Source: Leishmania mexicana MHOM/GT/2001/U1103 (taxonomy: Eukaryota > Euglenozoa > Kinetoplastea > Trypanosomatida > Trypanosomatidae). Taken from it: a DNA stretch of 64,000 nt. The position numbers and the translations under genes are program-made. Below are positions 1 to 8,993 of this stretch, piece by piece (positions within the stretch are counted from its first letter, which is position 1; every line of letters starts with the position of its first letter). The stretch lies in contig NC_018325.1 of NCBI RefSeq assembly GCF_000234665.1, forward strand, positions 1 through 64,000. Direction: 5' to 3'. The notes under the pieces were generated by a model. The model was not told where the DNA came from. It saw nothing but the letters and a program-made list of their open reading frames with translations, and made no database searches.

Positions 1-256
1 ACCCTAACCCTAACCCTAACCCTAACCCTAACCCTAACCCTAACCCTAACCCTAACCCTAACCCTAACCCTAACCCTAACCCTAACCCTAACCCTAACCC
101 TAACCCTAACCCTAACCCTAACCCTAACCCTAACCCTAACCCTAACCCTAACCCTAACCCTAACCCTAACCCTAACCCTAACCCTAACCCTAACCCTAAC
201 CCTAACCCTAACCCTAACCCTAACCCTAACCCTAACCCTAACCCTAACCCTAACCC
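1..256. repeat. Telomere, CCCTAA repeat array
   Basis: The window starts with about 42 uninterrupted copies of CCCTAA, the C-rich strand of the TTAGGG telomere repeat used by trypanosomatids. The array decays into CCCTCACCC near base 255. This places the window at the left physical end of a chromosome, with the chromosome interior to the right. The copy number in an assembly is likely collapsed and is not a measured telomere length. Confidence 0.98.
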
Positions 257-1926
257 TCACCCGTACCATAACACACGCACACAACAACCTTTAATAGACC
301 ACACACACCAAGTCACAACAACACCCTCACCCTCACCCCACCCCTCCCAGTGTCCTTGGTGGTCGTCAGTCCCCCAAGGCCAATTAGCACCGGTGTTGCA
401 ATCTTGTAATGCGCATGAACCGGAGTGGTCGTGGTCTGGCGGTTGGCATAGCTGTTGATTCCCGACGATGAATACAGTAAGAGTCGTGCAAGAGTCGTAC
501 CGGTGATGATGCCAGGCTTCGCGGGTGCGGTGTTGTGAGGAATGATGGTGTCCTCGGTGGTGCTTGCCGTCTTCACTGGCGCATGAAGCACACGGGATGT
601 GGTGTACAAGACTATTGGTGCAGAAATGTCCGTCGTTCTTGGAGAGAGTGCCGAAGAGTGGGAGGGAGGAAGAGAGCTTGGGGTTGTGTAGAGGCGTGAG
701 TGGACTGCATAACACGCAGACAGAAGTACATGATCACACCAGAGAGAAAGAGATAGTGAAGAATTCCAAGCGCACACAGAGAAGAGAGATTATGATGCGC
801 AAATCGCGCAAGGGAAGGAGATTGAGAGAAGAGATAGCCTTATTCGTGTCTGAGAGCACCCCGGCACGCAGAACCACGGCTTTATCCTTGCCATACGTTT
901 TCTATGACTCCTGTTACGTTTTGTGGGAGCTTAGAAATGATGCAGACGCGCTGATGGCGATATGTGGCATCACATCGCTGAAACAGCACTGGAGCAGGGG
1001 GGAAGAGGAACAGTTGATGAGTATCCCGCAGAGGCCGCTTGAATGGCGCGAAGCGATAATACTGGGAAGGCGATACCAGTGCCTCAAAAACGCACCACGA
1101 CGCCCGCCTGAGGTGACCATTACAGTGGAGGCAGTGCAAAGCAGGTGATCATCAGGAGAGAGACGGGAAAGAGGCGGTGGATGGGAAAGGGAAAAGAGAA
1201 GCAGAGAGTGCATCACGGACACATCAAGGGCGTAGACGGCATCCTGTGACATCAGCCGTGCGCCAGAAATATGGTGCCCGATCGGCGGGTTGGTGAGTTG
1301 CGGTACGCAATAGCTTTGCGAACGGGCAGGCGATAAGGAGAAAAGGGGTACGGTTTTCAGACGCACGGACATGAGGAGTGAAGCGTGTTGTATGGCCGCT
1401 TTGTCATCTCTACATATGGCGGGGTGGTGAGAGGAGTCGAAAAGGGGAAAAAGGAGAGAACGCGAGAGTCGTGGATGAATGCCTTGAGGTCCGGGAAAGG
1501 CGCCGTCGCCACCTGAGCGTTTTTTACTTTTCCGTCATTCAAGTGCATGAACGATGCGCATAGACATAGGGGAATACGAATAAATAGTCGGCGCGTGGGC
1601 CCGTGTGCACAGAAGCATCAGTTGTGCCAGGAGAGAGGTGCATCGTTGCCTTGCGCGGTTTTCTTTTTGGTCCCCGTTTGCTTCTCGTCAGTTTTGCCTG
1701 TTCACTGTTTCAGGTGTTTTTTTTCCGTTCTGTTGACGTTACTCTCCTCCTCCAGCAGCTTCATACCCAGACGCACACAGAGACACGCACGTCCATAGAC
1801 AATAACGTGTTTTGTTGTGGTGAAACGGGGTGGCGGAGTGGCGGAGAGGGGGGAAGAAGGGGTAGGGCAGGGTAGGCCGGAAGGGAAGGGGGAACAGGGG
1901 AGAAAGATACGGAAAGAAAAAGAAGT
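257..1926. other. Subtelomeric non-coding region
   Basis: This stretch is CA- and CCCTCA-rich directly after the telomere and then AG-rich without a convincing gene. The first 100 bases, which include ACACACGCACACAACAACC, are where Leishmania carries its conserved telomere-associated sequence, but I cannot match the conserved boxes from memory. The longest + frame, 564-1148, has no ATG start and resembles no family. Pyrimidine tracts occur around 1660-1760. Confidence 0.6.
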
Positions 1927-2400
1927 CTATCGGTGGGTGTAAGCTGCGGGGAGTGTTGGTATGCTGTCAACATCCCCAGTACAAGCTACGGTGTGGCGAT
2001 TGCCCGACGCATAGCCGTACAGGATGTGGCCCTTCTTTCGCAACGCGTTCACAACATCGGCCGCCGTCACGGTCTTCTTGCGGGCGTTCTCGGCGTAGGC
2101 CGTGCTGCAGCGCACAATGTCCTCCACGTAGGCCTTCAGCACGCGGCGCACCCCTTCGTAGATCTCAGCGGAGATGCGCTTCACACCGCCGCGGCGCGCT
2201 ATGCGGCGGACACGGCCGCGCGTAATGCCGCAGATGTTGTCGCGCAGCATCTTCTTCTGGCGCTTCTGGCTGCCCTCGGCATCAGCGGAGCGTTTGCCCT
2301 TGGCCACGGATGATATGTATGCACCGAGGGGGCGAATAAGTGGTGATATGTGGGAATAAGAGTGATTTTTATCATCAGTTTGCGAGAAGGGCGGTAACAA
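1927..2400 (-). pseudogene. Histone H4 reading frame with lost start and stop codons
   Basis: Bases 2307 down to 2008 encode a 100-codon histone H4 core with no internal stop: basic tail (AKGKRSADA), [13 protein letters not shown] loop and the C-terminal [20 protein letters not shown] segment. The codon at the expected initiator Met is GTG, one base from ATG, and the frame has no ATG upstream back to its previous stop. The first in-frame ATG is the Met of KKMLRDN near residue 20, which would remove the modifiable tail. The codon after the usual final GYA is TCG, one base from TAG, so the frame runs 26 more codons to a TAG at 1927-1929. Several residues differ from the Leishmania H4 I remember, including ICGITRG, YEGVRR and AYAENARKK. 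It is the only leftward gene here and points at the telomere. It is either a young pseudogene or a diverged H4 variant using a non-AUG start. H4 homology is certain; its status is not. Confidence 0.85.
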
Positions 2401-3292
2401 GGTGTTGAAGTTTTGGTGAGAGATTTTGTTATTTGAAACGATAATTCAGAATTTAGAGAGCACGCCAGACTTAGTGTCACAGCCGTGTCCGGCACTACAA
2501 AGTCAGTTTTGCAAAAGCGGGTTAGAAACATTTTTTGACGAATCTCAGAGAAAAGGTCGGAGAAAGACAGTTCCTTTTGTTTGCGCCAGCAGTCGAAGAA
2601 AGATGGTGGTTTTCGCTGCCGGCAAGGATCACGACACCCAAAGCGGCAATTGTCCTGTCGCTGACGCTATTCGAAAGCAAGCGGACGAATGGCGGCCAAC
2701 ACCCCCCAGCACTGCAACCGCTTGTCGAGCTTCAGGCCCTGGTCGGGCGACGTGCCCAGTCGAATTTGGGTGGCTGGAGGGAAGGTTGCCGAGGGTAATC
2801 GTTGGCATTTGTAATCCTGCAATGGATTCCCCCCCCCATCACCATCACCACCACCCTCGCTCTTCTGTATTTCGTGTCGGCTTTTTTTTGCTCGCCACAA
2901 AAGGTGTGTCCAAGGGGCTCCCGAGTGGCTTGGAGAAGCGGTGCTGAAGTGCAGCTGCATGGGAGTAGAAAGTGAAGAAAAGTGTCAGGTATCTCTGTCA
3001 CTCTTTGAGCGTTCGCAGGAAGTGGGTGGATGTGCGAATAATCAAAGGTTTACCGTACTGATGTAAACTTGTTGAAAAAGAGCTATGCAGACGCAAGACG
3101 GTGGCCCGATCTGAGAAATCAATATGATGTTCCCCTCTTCATCCATGGATGGCCTTCCTCTTCAATGCTCTTTTCTGCATTCACCGCAACCGCTTGGTGT
3201 TCATCATTGAATTGGTGAGGGAATCAAATAACGACTTGTGGTGTTTACTGCAAGCAACCCCCTTTACTGGATTTTTCGCTACTAGCCTCCTC
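2401..3292. promoter_or_regulatory. Divergent strand-switch region, probable transcription start
   Basis: The histone H4 frame runs leftward and all later genes run rightward, so this roughly 0.9 kb interval is a divergent strand switch. In trypanosomatids such regions are where RNA polymerase II begins polycistronic transcription, without conventional promoter motifs and marked by histone variants and acetylated H3. Here it contains an AT-rich part at 2401-2540, a run of C followed by CATCACCATCACCACCACC near 2830-2856, and no convincing gene. The function is inferred from gene orientation only. Confidence 0.55.
3284..3285 (+). promoter_or_regulatory. Predicted spliced-leader acceptor AG
   Basis: A pyrimidine-rich stretch around 3259-3282 ends in CTACTAG, with ATG eight bases further on. 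This is the usual arrangement of a trypanosomatid trans-splice site. It favours the 3293 start over the in-frame ATG at 3149. Confidence 0.4.
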
Positions 3293-4333
3293 ATGGAAGG
3301 GAACCCTTACATACACGTGCCGAGAACTCGTAACGGTGGCACGTTTAGACACTCCAAGGATGTCGAGCTGCATGCCAACGACTTCGAATGGGACGGAAAG
3401 GTAGCAGAGCTGACGAGCAGTGAGCGAATGCTGGTGGATGAGTACATGAGTAGGTGCATGGCAGACTTATGTCGTGCCGGTTCGTCGAGGTCGCTGGAAG
3501 AGGTCCCTGAAAAGCCTTGGGAGATGCATTTCTCTGCATCAAAGCATCATTTTCCTCTCAAGAACTACATCATACATGCGTTTCCGTTGCTGCGCATCGT
3601 CGTGGGCAGAGAAGGCTCGCCTGCGTGGGTTTTAGAGTGTGGTTGCGGTACTGGGAGCACTCTGCTTCCAATTATGCGGGAATGTACAAGCCAAGACGTT
3701 CACTTTGTAGGCTTCGACATTTCACCATCTGCGCTGTCACACTTTAGGAGCCATGAGATCGCACAGGGTTATCTGCAGCGAAATCGGCTTACACTGTTTC
3801 CCTTGGCGATTGGTGCCCCTACCTGTTTCACAATCGAGGACCCCACGACTCCGGTGGCGAAGCGGCAACGGATTGACGAAAATGCTACCCTTGTAGTGGA
3901 TGCCCTCACTGCAGCGGACAAATCTCTCGAGGATCAGAAGTTCGATGCAATTCTGCTTGTTTTTGTTCTTTCGGCGCTACCGACGGTTGAAAAGATGCTT
4001 TCGGCTATCAAACAGCTGAAGAGAGTTTTGAAGCAAGATGGAATTCTTCTTTTCAGGGATTATGCGCTTCCTGACCACAACTTTTTCCGCTTCGTGTCCA
4101 AAATGGACAACAAGGTTGGAAACGTTGCTTTTGCAAAAGGCGACTGCACAACTCAGGTGTTCTTCTACAAGGAGTTTGCAGCCAAGCTGTTTTCCACTGC
4201 TGGCCTCGTGGAGGTGGACGACGTTCCGTCAAAGCTGACGTATCACTGCAATCGCATTCTGAACCGAAAAAACGGGAAAAGAATGGATAAAATTTTTATC
4301 AACGGAACGTTTAAGCTAGCACCAAGCAGCTGA
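3293..4333 (+). CDS. tRNA m3C32 methyltransferase, METTL2/6/8 (Trm140) family
   Basis: This 346-residue protein is a class I S-adenosylmethionine methyltransferase of the METTL2/METTL6/METTL8 group, which makes 3-methylcytidine at position 32 of tRNAs. The family signature is seen in order: the PWEMHF...HHFPLKNYIIHAFP entry segment, the SAM-binding loop VLECGCGTGS near residue 112, the acidic strand FVGFDIS, DAILLVFVLSALP near 220, VLKQDGILLFRDYALPDHN near 245, and a VFFYKEF...F element toward the C-terminus. In T. brucei, Trm140 works with the ADAT2/3 deaminase on threonine tRNA, so a similar role is likely. I chose the ATG at 3293 because the family homology starts there and a predicted splice acceptor lies just upstream. 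An in-frame ATG at 3149 would add 48 residues unlike the family. The acceptor tRNA cannot be read from sequence. Confidence 0.85.
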   Translation: MEGNPYIHVPRTRNGGTFRHSKDVELHANDFEWDGKVAELTSSERMLVDEYMSRCMADLCRAGSSRSLEEVPEKPWEMHFSASKHHFPLKNYIIHAFPLLRIVVGREGSPAWVLECGCGTGSTLLPIMRECTSQDVHFVGFDISPSALSHFRSHEIAQGYLQRNRLTLFPLAIGAPTCFTIEDPTTPVAKRQRIDENATLVVDALTAADKSLEDQKFDAILLVFVLSALPTVEKMLSAIKQLKRVLKQDGILLFRDYALPDHNFFRFVSKMDNKVGNVAFAKGDCTTQVFFYKEFAAKLFSTAGLVEVDDVPSKLTYHCNRILNRKNGKRMDKIFINGTFKLAPSS

Positions 4334-4889
4334 ACTGGACAACACTGGCGGGAGCGGTATGGAAACCGCAGAAAAAAAAACAATGGATAATAATCGGACC
4401 AAAGCGTAGGCTTTCGCGAATTCGCAGTCACAGCCTCGTCTGTTTCCGCAGCTCTTTCGCATGAGTTAAATCTCACGGAGAAAAGAGGGATTCGGGCGCG
4501 TTGTTCTTTCTGGGAAGGCATGCTTGTGATCGACCTAGAAGACGTTTGCGTACCGTATGTGCTCTACATTTTTTCGAGCACTCGTGTCGCCATCGTGTCA
4601 CCGGTAGCACCAATGTATTTCTTTTTTTCTCAAATTAAGATGGTAATACTTGCATACGTAGTGCGAGGATCTGTGTGTTGCTCTATTAACATGCCTCCAA
4701 TGTTTTTTTCTCTTTTTCCCGTTTACTGTCGGTGCGCAAATGGGTTCTCTTGCCCTCAACTCTCGCTAATGTGTTGCGCGATGCTGTGGTGGAGCTGTCT
4801 CCTTAACGGATTTCATGTCGGACTGGAAGAGAGGACGAGATCAGTCAAAATAAGTCATATAGACGAGGAAGAAAGCGTCTCGGGATTCG
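4334..4889 (+). other. Intergenic spacer, methyltransferase to RBX1
   Basis: This UTR and spacer sequence has T-rich runs at 4570-4635 and 4700-4720 that could serve as a polypyrimidine tract for RBX1. A long frame at 4520-5023 overlaps RBX1 in another frame and is hydrophobic T-rich noise. Confidence 0.6.
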
Positions 4890-5210
4890 ATGCAGACAAA
4901 AGACGAGACAGGTACGTCGGTCGCGGAGGAGAGCGGCCAGGGAAACCGCTTTCAGCTGAAAAAATGGAACGCCGTTGCGCTATGGTCCTGGGATATTCAG
5001 GTGGACACGTGCGCTATCTGTAGAAACCACATCATGGATCTGTGCATCGAATGCCAGTCCAATCCGTCGTGCACACCGAAGGACTGCACGGTAGCGTGGG
5101 GTGCCTGCAACCACGCGTTTCATATGCATTGCATTTCTCGATGGCTAAAGACTCGAAATGTGTGTCCTTTAGACAATAAGGAGTGGGTTTACCTTCGATA
5201 TGGCGCGTAA
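4890..5210 (+). CDS. RBX1: RING-box protein RBX1, cullin-RING ligase subunit
   Basis: This 106-residue protein has the size of eukaryotic RBX1/ROC1. The N-terminal strand ([16 protein letters not shown]) is the segment that inserts into the cullin C-terminal domain. The RING-H2 follows with its extended first half: CAIC at 41-44, CIEC at 52-55, C61, C66, the [12 protein letters not shown] cluster at 72-82 and CPL at 92-94. RBX1 recruits the E2 ubiquitin-conjugating enzyme to SCF-type ligases in cytosol and nucleus and also promotes cullin neddylation. The C-terminal EWVYLRYGA matches the conserved end of the family. The ATG at 4890 gives the normal length. An APC11 assignment is less likely because of the N-terminal cullin-binding strand. 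Confidence 0.93.
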   Translation: MQTKDETGTSVAEESGQGNRFQLKKWNAVALWSWDIQVDTCAICRNHIMDLCIECQSNPSCTPKDCTVAWGACNHAFHMHCISRWLKTRNVCPLDNKEWVYLRYGA

Positions 5211-5653
5211 TTTCCGCGCTGTGGGTAACGTTGTGCAAACGACAGGTGTGGTGTGTTTGTTGCAGATGAAGTGATATTCAGAGTTTTACTTTGATGCTTT
5301 TGATTTGTGTTTGGTGTGTGTGTGTGTGTGTGTATTTGTAAAGCATTCCGCTTGGAGAAAAAAAATTAGGGATCTCTGTTTTCTTGGTGGGTTTGTCGTA
5401 GTGGTAATATGGAGGACTGAACCTATTGCACCACTCTTGCATAGGAGTGTGCTATAGTCAGGATGCGCTTCTCTTTTCAAAGAAGTCACGCAAGGTAGGT
5501 GCTCTTTAGAGCCGGAGAGGCAAAATGAATAAATCGGTGTAGCGAATTATGCAATGAACAAATAATTCGTCTTTATATATATATATATATGCTGTTTTCT
5601 TTTTCCTCTGTCTATATACACCGTTTCACTGTTTCTAATTTTGAAGATACACA
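5211..5653 (+). other. Intergenic spacer with (TG)n and (TA)n microsatellites
   Basis: It contains a 20-base TG run at 5314-5333 and a TA run at 5574-5590. The TA run is followed by the T-rich tract GCTGTTTTCTTTTTCCTC at 5591-5608, a good candidate splice-acceptor pyrimidine tract for the next gene. No gene is seen. Confidence 0.7.
5314..5333. repeat. (GT)10 microsatellite
   Basis: A pure 20-base GT run in the RBX1 3' region. Similar dinucleotide runs lie near 5574-5590 (TA), 14362-14378 (GT), 20190-20211 (CA/TA), 24524-24538 (TA) and 35520-35541 (CA), all in spacers. Confidence 0.9.
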
Positions 5654-6424
5654 ATGTCACTTCTTAGATGCACGGCACAGCGCCTGTGTGCTAGCACTGG
5701 CTCTTGCTTGATTGGCCCTTTTGCATCATCATCGCGCGTGGCACCGCACAACTTGCAATTTACCCACATTCTGGGAACACGACAATTTTCACTCTTTGGC
5801 GAGGCGATAAATCACTCGAAACTGCTGGTACAGTGCACGGTGTCTCCAGCACGCTCTGACAAGTATGAGGGCGGGAGAAATGCTGCCCACAGGGGCGAGA
5901 AAGCGAGTGCGTGCGGGCCTGTCGAGTTTGAATGTCAGCTGAGCAACATGTGCCGCGGCTTCCCACTCACCGTGTCGCTGTGTTGCAGCACGCGCGCTGG
6001 GCTCCTGCTAATCAATGGTGCAAGGTTTTTGCCGGCGGGTGCGACTGTGCTGGAGGGGCCGGAATGCACACATAACCAATTCATCTACCACGGCCCGCAC
6101 ATGAACCAGTCGCATTTGGCAGAGCTTGTTCTTGGGCACAGGCGTCCTAATTCACCGCTAGATGACATCGCTCATATGGAGGCTATCTTTTTCAGTGCGG
6201 TGCGTTGCTTTGGCAGCTCTTCGAGTACCTGGTTTGGTCATACCCCAGTCCACACTATAAAACCGGAGCTTGCTGATCGTATTGCCGAGCTAGTGCGTGC
6301 CTTTGGGGTTGATGATGCACTCGCTGAATACGTCGAATGCAAGGCACAGACTGTAGAGAGACTGGAGCGGGACGCGTGGGTTCATGTCTCGAATAGTGTT
6401 TTATCAAACCGAGAGAAACGCTAG
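5654..6424 (+). CDS. Probable mitochondrial p32/MAM33-family protein
   Basis: This 256-residue protein has an N-terminus rich in Arg, Ser and Ala without acidic residues (MSLLRCTAQRLCASTGSC), consistent with a mitochondrial presequence. The C-terminal third resembles the p32/MAM33/C1QBP fold: a YHGPHMNQSHLAELV element, then a helix pair with the diagnostic pattern ELADRIAELVRAFGVDDALAEYV followed by a charged terminal helix. The family forms doughnut-shaped matrix trimers; the T. brucei member p22 affects mitochondrial RNA editing, and others affect mitochondrial translation. The central part lacks the long acidic loop of many members. The assignment rests on pattern similarity in the last 110 residues, so an unrelated mitochondrial protein is possible. 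Confidence 0.55.
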   Translation: MSLLRCTAQRLCASTGSCLIGPFASSSRVAPHNLQFTHILGTRQFSLFGEAINHSKLLVQCTVSPARSDKYEGGRNAAHRGEKASACGPVEFECQLSNMCRGFPLTVSLCCSTRAGLLLINGARFLPAGATVLEGPECTHNQFIYHGPHMNQSHLAELVLGHRRPNSPLDDIAHMEAIFFSAVRCFGSSSSTWFGHTPVHTIKPELADRIAELVRAFGVDDALAEYVECKAQTVERLERDAWVHVSNSVLSNREKR

Positions 6425-6877
6425 AGGCCACTGTGTCGAACGATTCGCTTCTGTATGTCGATGTCTCTCCACTGCTTTTTGCTGCGTTTACGGCAGCTCA
6501 GGCGAAAGAAAAGCGGAAATACTGGATAGTGTCACTGCAGAGCGCTAGAAACGCATTTTGCTAGGACGCTGATTGCCGCCTCTTGTTCTTTTCTGTGTGA
6601 CTAGTCTGTTTGGTACATGGTGCGCCGCAAAGTATCTCCTATATATTTCGCGTCGTGGTATGCAAGGATAGAAATGATTTGCGGTGCTTTGCACCAATAT
6701 GTTTTACGTTACGCTTCTTAAACACCTTTCTGCTGTGAAACTAATTTACATCAATGTTCGCGAGACGGAAGAACGAGAGAAGGTCAAAACTACAAAAACA
6801 CACCGATACCAAATCTGCCTTTAAAGCGCTACAGCGGCTTTGGATATTAGCATAGCAACCCGTAGTGGATCACACCG
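6425..6877 (+). other. Intergenic spacer before the BAR genes
   Basis: Moderately AT-rich UTR and spacer sequence without a gene, repeat or recognisable element. Confidence 0.6.
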
Positions 6878-7573
6878 ATGAGGAAGTTTATGCTGGAGAC
6901 CAAGGCCGCCCTGGGCGTCGCGCCAAAGACTGTGGACTGGGACTTCGATGAAAAGGCTGGCAATTTGAAAAATATCAACCACACGCTTTCCGACTACAGG
7001 TCTGCCGTGGAACAGACGAGGTCGGCTTCTCAAAACGTTGTGACAGCAATGGAGAATATGCTGAAGGTACTGGAGGCGGTGACACGCGGAAATGACACTC
7101 CTGAGAATGTGAGGGGCGTTGTAGGGAACTTCGCCGAAGTGGTGCAGAAGTCGCACTGCGAGTTCCTCGTGGACTTCAAGAAGGCGCTGGACGACGACGA
7201 CAGCGTAACGGAAATCACGGGCCTAGCAGGCAAGTGCAAGACTCTGGAGGCAAGGCGCAACAAAGTGATGAATGAATACGACGCGTACCGCGAAGCTGTC
7301 ACCAAGAAAGAAGCAGAGTACCGAAAGAAAGGTAAAGATTTGTGTGACTCGAAACTCTACCAGGAGGAAGTTTCCAGGCGTGACAGTCTAAAGGCTGACT
7401 TTCAGAAGATCGACAAGGAGTTCAAGGAGACGTATGCCGATCTGGAGAAGAAGAAACTGCGCAGCTACATGGCTGCCCTCTCAACGTACTTGGCAAGCAC
7501 ATCGCAGTTGATGGCGTCGATCCAGAAGGAAATGGAATCGACCAAGAGAAAGGCAGACATGATCAAAATCTAG
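6878..7573 (+). CDS. BAR-domain protein, copy 1
   Basis: The 231-residue product is almost entirely helical and charged, matching a stand-alone BAR domain, a dimeric curved coiled coil that binds and bends membranes in endocytosis and vesicle traffic. The central LEARRNKVMNEYDAYREAV segment and the following lysine-rich helix (KKEAEYRKKGKDL) carry the typical heptad pattern and the basic concave face. No SH3, PH or transmembrane segment is present. The next gene at 8994 is a paralogue that keeps the same central segment, so the pair is a tandem duplication. Their 3' regions are related too. The start is the first ATG of the frame and precedes the conserved helix. Confidence 0.8.
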   Translation: MRKFMLETKAALGVAPKTVDWDFDEKAGNLKNINHTLSDYRSAVEQTRSASQNVVTAMENMLKVLEAVTRGNDTPENVRGVVGNFAEVVQKSHCEFLVDFKKALDDDDSVTEITGLAGKCKTLEARRNKVMNEYDAYREAVTKKEAEYRKKGKDLCDSKLYQEEVSRRDSLKADFQKIDKEFKETYADLEKKKLRSYMAALSTYLASTSQLMASIQKEMESTKRKADMIKI

Positions 7574-8993
7574 TGATCTTTTGCACGGAGACAAGAAAAA
7601 TCAGCAGCAGACTGTTGCCGTTCGCTATTATGATGTTCTCCTTGAGTGCTTCATCATCCTCTTCAAAACACGACGCACGTTGATGAGGGCATGTAAGTCT
7701 TGGCTGGCTTCCAGTCTCATCTGACACGGTGTCTCGTTTATCCTCTTGCGTTTGTGTGCCTATGCACCAGCGGTTGCTCTTACCAACTTTCTTTACGGCT
7801 CTATTGAAATGGTCCTCTGATTGGTGCGATTACGAGCAACCCGTGAGGTACCTACTTACGTTGTTTACGCTTGCGTAGAAAGGAAGCGCGGCGAGGCTAT
7901 GCATCCGTAAAACCTGTTCTTTTTTTTCGTGTTGATACATGAGAATGGCTGGGATTTGGTTTTTGTTTGGTGATTTACTTCCCTGATAGCAGAGAGCACC
8001 TCAACGTGGTGTCCCAGGGTCCTGGACGGCACTGTGTCGGAGCGAGCTGAGGCAGTGAGCACGTCTGTACCATTCATGTGATGGGCGGAGGCGGAGTGTC
8101 CGCGTGACTCGAAGGTGCCTCACCGAGCACTCGCACTGCGTACTGGTGTTGGGAGCCTAGGCCACCTGGAGGGGAATGCACCAAGTGGCGGCGGACATGA
8201 TGGGAGAGGGTGTGAGGCAACCTTCAGGGCGGGGTGTGGGGGGGGGTAGAGTTGGAGGCACGGATCGTCCTCACACGACTGAGTGGGCGCATTCCTGCAC
8301 CGCGTGTCTACGGCTGCTTCGCACGGCACGATGGGGCTTGCGATAGACAAAGTAGAGTGGTGGTTTACTAATGTTCAATGGCAGAGAGCGGGCACACGCT
8401 GGCGAATAAAAACCTCGTGCTGACTCTCCACTACCCTCTGTTTTCCCTCCTCCTGACGAAACCTAGATATGACTGATTATCAAGGGACTACTCGCTATTT
8501 TTATCTTCTTTGTTGCATCCTTCCAGCCTTCCTGCTGGTGAATAGGAGCAGTGAATCTACGCTCGAACGGATCCAAAACTTATCCTGTGCTACGCTTTGA
8601 AGAGTGGCTGTGAACCGGCTTTCAAAGAAATATCGAACTCTTAGAAGACTGTGGACCATCGCAAATTCAAAGTGCCGGTCTTCTCGCGACAACTTTCGCG
8701 GGAGGAGCACCTTGCAGGTGCCCCCATCTGCTTCCGAAAGGAAGCGTATATTTTGTGACTGTGGCACGACACCGCGAGAAAAGGTTTCTTGACGCCGTCT
8801 TAGATGGAAGCGGCCATCGTTTCCTTTTGCGCCTCTGAGCGTAAAGTCGCTGGCTACGACACGGTAGCGTCTATCATAGTTCTCCACGCTTGTTAGAGAT
8901 CTTACTCCGCTTCATGATGCTTATGCTATCTGTTGAGCGGCTAGAAAAACAAACGAGAAAACTTCAAGGCCCACACAAAAGCTGAGCTTCAAA
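7574..8993 (+). other. Long 3' UTR/spacer after BAR copy 1
   Basis: This is 1.4 kb without a gene. The right half of the 3' region contains a SIDER-like remnant. Bases 7960-8020 resemble 9880-9920 downstream of BAR copy 2 (both contain CCCTGATA...GAGAGCA.CTCAACGTG), so the UTR was copied with the gene. The remainder is featureless. Confidence 0.65.
7995..8345 (+). mobile_element. SIDER-like retroposon remnant A
   Basis: This stretch aligns by eye with remnant C at 43299-43745: CATGTGATGGGC.GAG, then GTG.CTCGA, CTCAC, CTGGTGT.GGGAG, ATGC.CCA, TGTGAGGC.ACCT and GAGT.GGCGCATT occur in the same order and orientation. It also shares CTGGA.GG...TGTCGGAG with remnant B. Leishmania SIDERs are short extinct retroposons derived from ingi-type LINEs, placed mainly in 3' UTRs, where SIDER2 copies can destabilise mRNA. 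Position downstream of a gene and sense orientation fit. I call it SIDER-like because I could not test it against the 79-base signature or a family consensus. Confidence 0.55.

Noticed and set aside
564..1148. 194-codon + frame in the subtelomere
   Set aside because: It starts at TTG, has no ATG in good context, is low in complexity at its ends and resembles no protein family. Similar frames exist on the opposite strand.
2426..2947. 173-codon frame across the strand-switch region
   Set aside because: It starts at TTG, includes a His run from a CATCAC repeat and lacks any domain.
3149..3292. N-terminal extension of the tRNA methyltransferase
   Set aside because: A predicted splice acceptor lies between the two ATGs, and the extension does not match the family.
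4520..5023. 167-codon frame overlapping the RBX1 gene
   Set aside because: It overlaps a clear gene in another frame and is T-rich hydrophobic noise.
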